Shown here in pieces: positions 26,563 through 34,581 of a stretch of 64,000 nucleotides of DNA (positions are counted from its first letter, which is position 1; each line of letters opens with the position of its first letter). The position numbers and the translations under genes were made by a program. The notes under the pieces are model-generated. The model did no database searches and was not told the origin of the DNA. It saw only the letters and a program-made list of their open reading frames with translations. Location of the stretch: contig NZ_CP113910.1 in the NCBI RefSeq assembly GCF_024701375.2, positions 620,001 to 684,000 on the forward strand, read 5' to 3'. This DNA is from Streptomyces sp. KMM 9044. GTDB lineage: Bacteria; Actinomycetota; Actinomycetes; Streptomycetales; Streptomycetaceae.

Positions 26563-26988
26563 TCAGCGCCCGTCGCGCGTCAACCCGTCGACGACGAACC
26601 CGACTCCGATCCCGAGCATCCAGACGTCCTTGGCCAGTGCGAGGCCCTCCTGGGTGGGCCGCAGGCTGCCTTCCTCACGCATCCCCGGCGTCCGCAGGTA
26701 CATCCCCAGCAGCCCCGACGAGAACGCCGCCAGCCCGGCACCGGCCACGACCGTGGGGACGACGGGCAGCAGCAGGGCGGCGCCCAGCGTCATCTCCCCG
26801 ACGGAGAGCAGCCGGGAGAAGACGGCGGGCTGCACCTTCTCGAGGAACGGATAGGTATTCTTCGCCATCCCGTGCAACTGGGCTGCCGTCTCCTCGTCGG
26901 CGCCCCGCTTGGACAGGCCGGAGTTGAGGATGAACGCCCCCGCGGCCAGACGGGGTGCCACGTGCCTGGGTTCGATGGGCAGACGCAT
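26563..26988 (-). CDS. DoxX-family membrane protein
   Basis: 141 residues with four hydrophobic segments. R-L-A-A-G-A-F-I-L-N-S-G-L-S-K near the N-terminus and L-L-S-V-G-E-M-T-L-G-A-A-L-L-L-P-V-V-P near residue 65 are DoxX-like. The family includes quinone-linked and redox-stress membrane proteins; the exact role is unknown. A ribosome site GGGAGCTCTC lies just upstream. It is convergent with the broken DMT gene, whose 3' end it overlaps or replaces. Confidence 0.75.
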   Translation of the reverse strand: MRLPIEPRHVAPRLAAGAFILNSGLSKRGADEETAAQLHGMAKNTYPFLEKVQPAVFSRLLSVGEMTLGAALLLPVVPTVVAGAGLAAFSSGLLGMYLRTPGMREEGSLRPTQEGLALAKDVWMLGIGVGFVVDGLTRDGR

Positions 26989-27122
26989 GAGAGCTCCCGG
27001 TCGCTGTGTGGCGCAGTGCCGTCCACCCTAGAACGCCCCGGCTCTCCCGGCAGGTCGGCGGCCGGGAGAGCCGGGGCGTGCCGACTGCGTCTTCCCTCCG
27101 CTCTGCCGTCCGCGCACGCGGC

Positions 27123-27500
27123 TCACCCGGCCCGTCGCACAGCGCCGGACGGTTGCGGGCCCGGTGCCGGAGCGAAAGGGCGGCGCGGCGGGACGGCCGT
27201 GCCACTCCTCGGCCCGGCCCCGGCCCCGTGGGAGGCGGCTCGTGCCGGGCCGGTGATCCGCAGGTCCGCCTCGATCCGCGCGACGGTCGCCGGCAGGTGG
27301 GGCAGCAGGTCGCGGCGGGCCGAGGCCCCGGGGATGCGCCCGGCGTGCACGGCGGTGTTCACCGCGGCCACCACCGTGCCGTCCCGGTCCCGTACCGGGG
27401 CGGCGACCGACCGCGAGCCCTCCTCCAGTTCCCGGTCGACCGGTGCGTACCCCTGCCGGCGGGCCCGGAGCAGTTCGACGCGCGGCGCGCGGGGCAGTGA
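27123..27500 (-). pseudogene. IclR-family regulator, C-terminal remnant
   Basis: On the minus strand the frame reads V-E-L-L-R-A-R-R-Q-G-Y-A-P-V-D-R-E-L-E-E-G, then S-V-A-A-P-V-R-D-R-D-G-T-V-V-A-A-V-N-T-A-V-H-A-G, then R-D-L-L-P-H-L-P-A-T-V-A-R-I-E-A-D-L. This is the effector-binding C-terminal third of an IclR/PcaR-type regulator. The HTH and the first half of the ligand domain are absent; upstream DNA to 27640 codes an unrelated fragment (G-D-T-A-V-W-L-R-T-R-V-A-R-P-D-G-T-W). It is non-functional. Confidence 0.7.
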
Positions 27501-27654
27501 CGGTGGCCGAGGACACCCCGGTGGACTTCAGGAAGGAAGCGCCTCCGGTTCGCCAGGTCCCGTCGGGCCGGGCCACCCGTGTGCGGAGCCAGACGGCCGT
27601 GTCCCCCGGCAGCCGGTTCCCGGCGTCTAGGCCCGGACTTCGCGGGTCACCGTT

Positions 27655-28390
27655 TCAGGTCGGTGGCCAGCGGGTTTGTCCGATGTCGGTGTCGAGGAGG
27701 TCGACGGCCGCCTGGGCGAGTTTGTTCGGGTCTTCGGCGGCCTTGGCCAGGCGTTTGTCCCGGGCGGTCCGCTGGTCCGCGGCGTTCGCGGTGGAGTGGA
27801 TCAGGATCCGTCGCACGGTGAGCTCGGGTTCCCTCTTCCGTGGCCCCATCAGGGTGCGCGTGTCCTCCAGCACCCGGTACTTCTCGCGCCGCTCGGGCGG
27901 CTTGCCGGTGTCCCGGCCGGGCGTCCAGTCCACAGCGGTGGCCCGGTCGAGGTCGAGGGCGGCACAGACATGGTCCTTGACCTGCGCGGCCGGTGCCGGT
28001 GCGATGAAGTGAACCCCGGAGGCCAGCAGCGCGGTGAGGTCGGCGCAGGACACCAGTTTGGAGTCGGCGGCCATCAGGAAGCCGCGGGTACCGGCCATTG
28101 TGCGCAGGTCCTTCATCGCGCCGACGCCCTGGGAGACCTCGGCCGCCGGTCCGTCGAAGACCCGGGCGTGGAGCGGAATGCCGCCGTCGGCCGTCCCCGC
28201 GAGTCCGGCCTGGACTTGTTTCAGGTCCACCCGCCGGTCCTCGGGATGCCCGTGATTGATGACCGGGAAGTCCTCGTCCTGACCCTCGACGGGGTAGGCG
28301 CCGTGGACGGACATGCCGGTCATGTCCCAGTGCGGCCGGGACACGTCGATGCCGAACTCGCCGATCGCCCGCGCGCCGACCGTCCCGGCG
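27655..28390 (-). mobile_element. IS1634-like transposase, C-terminal remnant
   Basis: The second half of the chimeric frame. F-G-I-D-V-S-R-P-H-W-D-M-T, G-A-Y-P-V-E-G-Q-D-E, D-R-R-V-D-L-K-Q-V-Q-A-G-L and G-F-L-M-A-A-D-S-K-L-V-S match DDE transposases of the IS1634 group, including the D-S-K region. The N-terminal part and insertion-sequence ends are missing. It joins the LacI frame near 28390 without a stop. Confidence 0.75.
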
Positions 28391-28690
28391 ATGTGCTCGT
28401 CGGGCACCTCACCGGCGACCGCGCGGACGGCGGCCAGCTTCCGTGCCGACGGCACGTGGTCGGCGGGGCCGAGCACCAGACCGATTCGCTCGTGGCCGAG
28501 CGAGGCCAGATGCCGCCAGGCCTGTTCCACGGCCACCGCGTCGTCGCAGGAGACCCCCGGGAAGCCGAGGTGCTCTATGGCCGCGTTGACCAGGACGACC
28601 GGGATGTTGCGCTCGGCGAGCTGCCGGTAGTGGCCGTGGGGCACGTCGGCCCGGGCGTAGAGCCCGCCGGCGAAGACGACGCCGGACGCC

Positions 28691-28846
28691 TGTTGCTGGA
28701 GCAGCAGCGTCGCGTAGTCCGCCTCGGAGACGCCGCCGCGGGTCTGGGTGCACAGCACCGGCGTCAGTTGTTGCTGGAGCAGCAGCGTCGCGTAGTCCGC
28801 CTCGGAGACGCCGCCGCGGGTCTGGGTGCACAGCACCGGCGTCAGT
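28691..28846. repeat. Perfect 78-bp tandem duplication in the LacI part
   Basis: 28691-28768 and 28769-28846 are identical. The unit is 26 codons, so the frame is kept and the peptide beginning L-T-P-V-L-C-T-Q-T-R is doubled. Normal LacI homologues have it once. Confidence 0.9.
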
Positions 28847-29163
28847 CCGGGCTGGGCCAGCGCGCCGCCGATCACCCCGGCGAAGGCGGGGAAGATCGGG
28901 TTCTGCAGCTCGGACAGCACCAGGCCGACCAGACGGGCACGCTCGCCGCGCAGCTGGGTGGGCCGTTCGTAACCGAGCACGTCCAGGGCGGAGAGCACGG
29001 CCTGCCGGGTGGACTCGGAGACTCCGGGCTTGCCGTCGAGCACCCGGCTGACCGTGGCCTCGCTGACCCCGGCCTTCCTCGCCACCACAGCAAGTCGTCG
29101 CGTCGTGAACGCAAGAAACCGGCGCCACTGTGACGGCTCCGGCTCCGGCTCCGGCAGGACGGT

Positions 29164-29823
29164 TCAGTCCGTCGCCGGCACCACGCTGAGGTGGGAAGCG
29201 GCGCGCCGACGTCTTCGGTGACCGGCCGGAGTGCGGGGCGCCTCGCGCAGGACCAGCGTCAACCGGATGCAGTCCATGGCGTCGAGAGCCCTGGTCGTCT
29301 CCACGACGAGACGGCAGTCGGTGACCCCCCAGCGCGGATCAGGGTGCCGCAACGGCCTTACGGATCCGTCGTGTTCGGCGGCCTGCTCGCCGACGGCACG
29401 GAGCCAGTGCGGCAGCCCCTGCCGGTAGGCGGCCTCCATGATGGGGTCCTGGGCGATGTCCCGGCGGATGGCCTGCAGCCCGTGGTCGTGGTCGTGCCGC
29501 TCCACCGTCTTGGCGAAGTGCGCCAGCATCGGCAGGCACCAGCTCGACTCGTGTTCCCCCAGCACGGTGGCGGCGTCCGGGTGGAAGAGGACGAACCGGA
29601 GGAAGTTGCCGCCGGGCATGGCCGTCGGATGCTGTTCGACATCCCGGAAAAGTGTCCGGAAAGCGGTGTTGGCCAGCAGCACGTCCCAGCGCCGGTCGAC
29701 CACCAGGGAGGGGAAGGGCACCGCGTGGAGGAACGCGGCGTAGTCCTCCAGGTAGGCCCGCGCCTCGGGCGTCTCGGGGCCGGGCCGCGGCATCGGCCGC
29801 TGCCCTTCTGCCTGATGTGCCAT
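29164..29823 (-). CDS. MmyB-like ligand-binding-domain protein without an HTH
   Basis: 219 residues. The core resembles the MLTR/MmyB ligand-binding domain that normally follows an XRE HTH: A-F-L-H-A-V-P-F-P-S-L-V-V-D-R-R-W-D-V-L-L-A-N near residue 40, N-F-L-R-F-V-L-F-H-P-D-A near 75 and L-P-M-L-A-H-F-A-K. No HTH precedes it. It might sense a small hydrophobic ligand or partner another regulator. It is divergent from an XRE-type regulator at 30048, an arrangement that suggests joint function. ATG 29823 is preferred; GTG 29835 is an alternative start. The C-terminus is Arg-rich. Confidence 0.65.
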   Translation of the reverse strand: MAHQAEGQRPMPRPGPETPEARAYLEDYAAFLHAVPFPSLVVDRRWDVLLANTAFRTLFRDVEQHPTAMPGGNFLRFVLFHPDAATVLGEHESSWCLPMLAHFAKTVERHDHDHGLQAIRRDIAQDPIMEAAYRQGLPHWLRAVGEQAAEHDGSVRPLRHPDPRWGVTDCRLVVETTRALDAMDCIRLTLVLREAPRTPAGHRRRRRAASHLSVVPATD

Positions 29824-29988
29824 CGGGAGGCTCACCCCTCTTGCCTGTGCGGCCTTGACGCGGCGCCCCGATCCTGCGGCCCGAACCTCGGGCGTGTCAA
29901 CTATCGTGGCATTTTATGCCGGTTGACGGCTGAAATTGGCCACAGTTGTGGCGAGACCTGGATGTGAGCTCGAAGCACGGGCTAGTCT

Positions 29989-30003
29989 CCGTGAAGTTCA
30001 CGG
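29989..30003. promoter_or_regulatory. Palindrome at the XRE gene promoter
   Basis: CCGTGAA-G-TTCACGG is a perfect 7-base inverted repeat just after a TAGTCT -10-like hexamer (29983-29988), so it likely overlaps the transcription start. An autoregulatory operator is plausible. Confidence 0.5.
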
Positions 30004-30047
30004 CAATCCCGTGTGAGAAGCCTGTGAGAGATGTAGGAGATCTGTCG

Positions 30048-30710
30048 GTGACCGGTGGCTTCGTGGGTGAGGGGCAGGACGCCGCGCCGACGACCGCGCT
30101 GACGGCCGTCGTCGCCCGCGTCGCCGCACTCGCCGACCGGCTCGACGTACCGCACACCGAGGTCTTCGACGTCGGCCGGCTCTCCGCGGCCTCCGGAGTC
30201 CCGGAGCCTGTCGTCAAGGCCCTGCTGAGCGGCCGTCCGGCGGGCGAGCCCGAGGTGCAGACCCGGTTCGTGCAGCGCCTGGACCTGCTGCGCCGCACCC
30301 GGCTCAAGCCGAACGGCCGCAAGTACACACAGCAGGAGATCGCCGACGGCGCGGGCATGTCCCGGCAGCAGGCAGGCGCCCTGATCAACGGCGACCGGCG
30401 GCCCACCATGGAGCACTGCGACGCCATCCAGCGGTTCTTCCGGGTGCACGCCGGATTCCTCACCGCCGAGGACCCCGAAGCGCTCGCGAACGCGCTCCGG
30501 CACACCGAGCAGGACCTGCTGCAGAGCCTGGCGGACCGTGAGCGGCGGGCCGCCGTGGCGACCCGCGACCCGCTGGAGCGGCTGCTGCAGGACCACGGGG
30601 TACGCGGCATCGCGTGGCGGGCCGCCCAGCTTCCCACCGACCAGCACCGCGACAAGGTCGCGGAGTGGCTGGACATGCTCCTGGAGAACGTCCAGCCCCC
30701 CAAGGCCTGA
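30048..30710 (+). CDS. XRE-type helix-turn-helix regulator
   Basis: 220 residues from GTG 30048, placed 7 bases after AGGAGA. The HTH lies near residue 90: K-Y-T-Q-Q-E-I-A-D-G-A-G-M-S-R-Q-Q-A-G-A-L-I-N-G-D-R-R-P-T-M-E-H-C-D-A-I. The N-terminal 80 residues and a C-terminal helical domain (A-T-R-D-P-L-E-R-L-L-Q-D-H-G-V-R-G-I-A-W-R) resemble a family of Streptomyces regulators. It is followed after 138 bases by a small gene that in relatives often accompanies it. Target unknown. Confidence 0.8.
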   Translation: MTGGFVGEGQDAAPTTALTAVVARVAALADRLDVPHTEVFDVGRLSAASGVPEPVVKALLSGRPAGEPEVQTRFVQRLDLLRRTRLKPNGRKYTQQEIADGAGMSRQQAGALINGDRRPTMEHCDAIQRFFRVHAGFLTAEDPEALANALRHTEQDLLQSLADRERRAAVATRDPLERLLQDHGVRGIAWRAAQLPTDQHRDKVAEWLDMLLENVQPPKA

Positions 30711-30848
30711 GCGGGCGGGACGGTTCAGCCGGATGGGCAGACCGGTCCGCGGCACGGACCGGTTGTCAGTGGTGGGCGGCAAGCTGGGGGTGCGCCCGCA
30801 CCGCGCGGGACGCGCGATGCCGGATCACGACTTGGGGAGAGCCGAGCG

Positions 30849-31097
30849 ATGCCCACCGCCGTACCGACCGACCGCGAGCGCACCGCTGTCCAGGCCTATC
30901 TGCGACTGCTGCACACGGTGCGCGCCGCCTACGACATGGAGACCGGCCCTCCGGGCACCCGCAGGCCCCCGGCCGTGGCGCCCTCCGTCCTCGCGGAGGC
31001 GGAGACGGCCCTGGCCAGGGCCGGGCTGTCCGGCAACGAGGAGTCCTTCTTCCGGATGCTCCGCGACTGGACTCTGTTACTCAATTGCGGAAAGTGA
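30849..31097 (+). CDS. Small hypothetical protein with C-terminus altered by element insertion
   Basis: 82 codons as it stands, starting M-P-T-A-V-P-T-D-R-E-R-T-A-V-Q-A-Y-L-R-L-L-H-T-V. The mobile element enters at 31070, so the last residues T-L-L-L-N-C-G-K come from the element. Removing the element and one target repeat restores an ending R-D-W-H-P-K-P-stop at 31222. The ancestral protein was therefore about 78 residues. A helical soluble protein, function unknown; position after the XRE gene suggests a partner. The change affects only the extreme C-terminus, so function may survive. Confidence 0.6.
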   Translation: MPTAVPTDRERTAVQAYLRLLHTVRAAYDMETGPPGTRRPPAVAPSVLAEAETALARAGLSGNEESFFRMLRDWTLLLNCGK

Positions 31098-31200
31098 CGC
31101 CGGCCTGTCGACGGGGCGCGTGGAACGGGCCTCGCGAGGAGGCGGTCCGGCCCCTCTCGGATACGGTGCGTGACCATCCCCCGAATTGAGCAGCGGAGTC
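31070..31200 (+). mobile_element. MITE-like element, copy 3 (131 bp)
   Basis: Same orientation as copy 1; starts GACTCTGTTACTCAATT and ends AATTGAGCAGCGGAGTC. It is about 10 bases shorter internally. Exact 6-bp target duplication CGACTG flanks it (31064-31069 and 31201-31206). The empty site can be rebuilt and gives a continuous reading frame. Confidence 0.9.
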
Positions 31201-31226
31201 CGACTGGCACCCAAAGCCGTGACAGG

Positions 31227-31931
31227 TCAGCCGTGAGCTACGGCGACCGCGGTCCCGACCAGGCCGCCCTCGACGCCCCAGCGGCCGTCGAAGTGGTCGA
31301 GGCGGCGGTCGCCCACCCAGGGACCGGGGACCAGGAGCACCGCCCTGAACCCACCGCGCGCCGAAGCGCCGGAACCACCGGTGCCGGTGCCGTCGGCGGA
31401 TTCGGCGAACAACTCGATGTCGGCCTCCATGAAGTCGAGCCACCTCCCGGTGAGCGGGAACCACGCCTTGTAGACGGCCTCCTTGGCGCTGAACAGCAGC
31501 CGGTCCCAGTGCACCCCCGGCCGTTCCCGGGTCAGCCGGGCGACGCGCTCCGCCTCCCCGGGAAGGGCCACGGAGGACAACACCCCCTCGGGCAGCGGCC
31601 CGTGGACCTCCGCGTCGACGCCCACGGAGGCCAGGTCCCCCGTACGGACCAGGGCGGCGGCGCAGTAGCCCGCGCAGTGGGTCATGCTGCCGGCCAGCCC
31701 GTCGGGCCAGCCGGGCGCGCCGCGCTCACCGGGCAGCACGGGATGCGGGGGGACGCCGAGCTTCTTCATGGCCCGGCGGGCGCAGGAGCGTACCGCGGTG
31801 AACTCCCGCCGGCGCTTGTCGACGGCCCGCGCCACGACGGCCGCCTCCCCGGGGTAGAGCGGGGCGTCGGCGCCCTCGTCGCCGTAGGCCTCCACGACGA
31901 CGACCGTCCCGGGCAGCAGTTCCCCGATCAC
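31227..31931 (-). CDS. Sfp-type 4'-phosphopantetheinyl transferase
   Basis: 234 residues from GTG 31931. Sfp-family motifs: G-S-M-T-H-C-A-G-Y near residue 90, V-G-V-D-A-E near 112 (Mg-binding Asp) and W-D-R-L-L-F-S-A-K-E-A-V-Y-K-A-W near 155. The R-R-E-F-T-A-V-R-S-C-A-R-R-A segment is also typical. It transfers phosphopantetheine from CoA to carrier proteins of polyketide and nonribosomal peptide synthetases, as for the S. coelicolor SCO6673 type. Its start overlaps the stop of the metallophosphatase gene (GTGA), implying one transcript. Confidence 0.92.
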   Translation of the reverse strand: MIGELLPGTVVVVEAYGDEGADAPLYPGEAAVVARAVDKRRREFTAVRSCARRAMKKLGVPPHPVLPGERGAPGWPDGLAGSMTHCAGYCAAALVRTGDLASVGVDAEVHGPLPEGVLSSVALPGEAERVARLTRERPGVHWDRLLFSAKEAVYKAWFPLTGRWLDFMEADIELFAESADGTGTGGSGASARGGFRAVLLVPGPWVGDRRLDHFDGRWGVEGGLVGTAVAVAHG

Positions 31932-32836
31932 CGGTTCCCGCCCTCCCTCACCACGGCCCCGGTCGCGGACGCGGACGCCGTCGGCTGCGCCTCCCCCGGC
32001 ACGATCCGGCGCAGGCGCCCCGGTGGTGCCGGCCGTTTCCGCCATTCGCGGGGGTAGCCCACGGACACCTCCTCGAAACGGACGCCGTCCTGCCGGGTGC
32101 TGCGCGGGATGTGGAGGTGGCCGTAGACCATCGTGTGGACGTTGAACCTGCGGTGCCAGTCGTCGGTGAGGACGGTGCCGCACCACATGGCGAACTCGGG
32201 GTACCACAGGACGTCCGTGGGGTGCCGGTGCAGCGGGTAGTGGTTGACGAGGACGACGGGCAGGTCGTCGGGCAGGTCGGCGAGCCGCCGTTCGGTCTCC
32301 CCGACCCGGGCCCGGCACCAGGCCTCCCGGCTCGGGTACGGATCGGGGTGCAGCAGGTGTTCGTCGGTGCAGACGACGCCGGTGCCCTGCGCGTACTCCA
32401 GCCCCTCGTCCTTGGTGGCGCACCCGGCCGGCAGGAAGGAGTAGTCGTACAGGAGGAACAGCGGGGCCACGACCACGGGGCCGCCGGGGCCCTCCCAGAC
32501 GGGATAGGGGTCCTCGGGAGTGACCACGCCGAGGTCGCGGCACTGTGCGACGAGGTGGTCGTAGCGGGCGACGCCGCGCAGGGTGACGGAGTCCTTCGGG
32601 TGGGTCCACAGCTCGTGGTTGCCGGGCACCCAGACGACCTTCCGGAACCGGCCCGCGAGGGTCTCGAGCGCCCAGCGGATGTCGTCCACGGTCTCCGCGA
32701 CGTCTCCGGCCACGAGGAGCCAGTCGTCGTCCGACTCGGGACGTATCCGCTCCACCAGGGCACGGTTCTCGTCGTAGCCGATGTGAAGGTCGCTGACGGC
32801 CCACAGCTGTCCGCCGCCGCCCGCTGTCGACGTCAT
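31928..32836 (-). CDS. Calcineurin-like metallophosphoesterase
   Basis: 302 residues with the ordered metallophosphoesterase motifs D-L-H-I-G-Y (residue 16), G-D-V-A-E (near 44), G-N-H-E-L-W (near 72), V-N-H-Y-P (near 200) and Y-G-H-L-H (near 243). These bind two metals and hydrolyse phosphomono- or diesters. No signal peptide, so cytoplasmic. It is the first gene of a two-gene unit with the phosphopantetheinyl transferase, overlapping by four bases. A role in carrier-protein or CoA turnover would fit the pairing but is speculative. Confidence 0.88.
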   Translation of the reverse strand: MTSTAGGGGQLWAVSDLHIGYDENRALVERIRPESDDDWLLVAGDVAETVDDIRWALETLAGRFRKVVWVPGNHELWTHPKDSVTLRGVARYDHLVAQCRDLGVVTPEDPYPVWEGPGGPVVVAPLFLLYDYSFLPAGCATKDEGLEYAQGTGVVCTDEHLLHPDPYPSREAWCRARVGETERRLADLPDDLPVVLVNHYPLHRHPTDVLWYPEFAMWCGTVLTDDWHRRFNVHTMVYGHLHIPRSTRQDGVRFEEVSVGYPREWRKRPAPPGRLRRIVPGEAQPTASASATGAVVREGGNR

Positions 32837-33083
32837 CTGTCGCCCCTTGAACCTGAACGATCAACCCGTACACACACCATGCACGAAGAGTACGGTCACC
32901 GGCGGGCCGGATCACCGAATCCGTAACACTCCCGTGGTTCGGGAGCACGGATCGAAGCCGTATGATCGGCCGCAACACCGCCGCAGTGAAGCCCTTCCCC
33001 GGGGCCGTCCGGCGACCCTCCACACCCTCTCCCCGGGCACGGGCCGCCGAGGCCTGCCCGCACACCGTGAAAGGCGGCCCTGC

Positions 33084-34286
33084 ATGGCCTCTTGCGTACG
33101 CGTATGGCTCAACCGCACGTACGCGGAGAACGTGTTCTTCATGGATCAGCTGAGAAGGAATCCCAGCGACCGGGCCGTCGAGATCCACGCCACCCACGGC
33201 GACCCGGACTCCCCCGTACTGGCCGCCGCCGACACCGCCGAGCTCGAGCCCGAGGGCCTGTCCCCGGCGGCGTACGTCGAGTACGCCCTCGCCCAGTGCG
33301 CTCGGCGCGGCATCGACGTGTTCGTGCCGCGGCTGCACCAGGGCGCGATCGTCGCGCACCGCACGGAGTTCGAGGCGGCCGGTACGGCGCTGCTGGCGCC
33401 GCCGCCCGAGGCAGTGGCCGTCTTCCACGACAAGGTGATCGCCTACGAGGCCGTCCAGGCGATCGGGGTGCCGGTGCCGCCGTGGTGGCGGGTGCGGTCG
33501 GCGGACGAGCTGGTCCGCGCGGTCGACGAGCTGGAGGCGCTGGGGCACCGGGCGTGCTTCAAGCCCGCGTCCGGCGCGGGCGGTGTGGGCTACCGGGTGA
33601 TCACCCGTACCTCCTTCTCGCTCACTCAGCTGAACGGCTTCCCCAGCCCGCACGTGCCGCTGGAGCTGGTGCTGGAGGCGGTGCGGCAGGCCGAGGAGCC
33701 GGTGGACTGGCTGGTGATGCCGGTGCTGGGACAGCCGGAGGTGTCGGTGGACTGCCTCACCGGGCCGGACAACCGGGTCCGGCTGGCCGTCGGCCGCACC
33801 AAGAACGGCCGCCGCAGGGGGTTCACGCTGCACGAGCAGTGGCTGGAGCCGGCCCGGTGGATCGCCGAGGGGTTCGGGCTGCACCACCTGTCCAACATCC
33901 AGTTCCGGATGTTCGGCGAACGGCCCGTGCTGATGGACGTCAACACCCGGCCGGCCGGCGGTCTGCACCAGTTGTCGCTGTGCGGGGTGAACGTGCCGTG
34001 GGCCGCCGTGCGGCTGGCACTCGGTGACGATCCGGGTGAGATGGCCCCTCCGTTCCTGGGCCAGGACTACTCGGTGGTGTCGGGGCCGCGTCCGCTGCGA
34101 CCGGTGTCGGTGCCGCAGCAGCGTACGGGCCTGCCCGCGGACAGCCCCGTGGACGTGCCCACGCCCGCACTGAGCGGTGTACCGGCCCCGTCCGGGCCTC
34201 GGACGGCGGCCGGCTCCGATCAGGTGCGCACCGCCGCCGCGGACGCCGTTGCCGGCGGCCCCGCCTGGGGAACGCACCACCGATAG
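33084..34286 (+). CDS. ATP-grasp family protein
   Basis: 400 residues from ATG 33084 (M-A-S-C-V-R-V-W-L-N-R-T-Y). The N-domain is Rossmann-like; the central ATP-grasp region has F-K-P-A-S-G-A-G-G-V-G-Y-R near residue 160 (glycine loop and nucleotide Lys) and the Mg-binding Q-F-R-M-F-G...L-M-D-V-N-T-R-P-A-G-G near 285. The C-terminus is a Pro/Ala-rich tail. It should activate a carboxylate as acylphosphate and ligate an amine. Substrate unknown. It is divergent from the metallophosphatase and otherwise alone. The frame is open upstream but the inner ATG fits. Confidence 0.8.
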   Translation: MASCVRVWLNRTYAENVFFMDQLRRNPSDRAVEIHATHGDPDSPVLAAADTAELEPEGLSPAAYVEYALAQCARRGIDVFVPRLHQGAIVAHRTEFEAAGTALLAPPPEAVAVFHDKVIAYEAVQAIGVPVPPWWRVRSADELVRAVDELEALGHRACFKPASGAGGVGYRVITRTSFSLTQLNGFPSPHVPLELVLEAVRQAEEPVDWLVMPVLGQPEVSVDCLTGPDNRVRLAVGRTKNGRRRGFTLHEQWLEPARWIAEGFGLHHLSNIQFRMFGERPVLMDVNTRPAGGLHQLSLCGVNVPWAAVRLALGDDPGEMAPPFLGQDYSVVSGPRPLRPVSVPQQRTGLPADSPVDVPTPALSGVPAPSGPRTAAGSDQVRTAAADAVAGGPAWGTHHR

Positions 34287-34581
34287 AACCCGATTCTCCC
34301 GTGCGCCCACTCACCGTTCCCGCCCCCACCGGCCGGTCCCGGCGCGCTTCTCCCGTGCCGGGCCGAATTTTTCTCGGGAAATTCCTCCGGAGGGTGTATC
34401 AGGCGGCGGGGGTCGCGCTCTTAACGGTGAAGGGCGACGGGGGAAGCCCCTCCGGGGGACGGGGAAGCCTTCCGGAGGGGACGGGGAAAGCCCGGGGAAA
34501 GCACGGGGGAGGGGGCTCGGGTCGGTCGGCCGCTGTCACGGGGGGTGACCGGCCGACCCGATGCTCCCGTCGGTCCCGCCC

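Larger units (their letters stand above)
27655..29088 (-). pseudogene. Chimeric frame: LacI-family regulator fused to transposase remnant
   Basis: A single 477-residue frame. The first part is a LacI regulator (A-G-V-S-E-A-T-V-S-R-V-L-D-G HTH, then L-V-G-L-V-L-S-E-L-Q-N-P-I-F-P) through about half of its sugar-binding domain (H-E-R-I-G-L-V-L-G-P-A-D-H). It then continues as the IS1634-like transposase tail. A perfect 26-codon tandem duplication lies inside the LacI part. No good start exists; GTG 29088 falls after the usual N-terminal R-L-A-x-V-A. The ligand domain cannot fold normally, so I treat it as a pseudogene; a short DNA-binding protein might still be made. Confidence 0.75.

Noticed and set aside
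32847..33083. Upstream extension of the ATP-grasp protein
   Set aside because: Low-complexity residues without family similarity; ATG 33084 starts the Rossmann-like domain.
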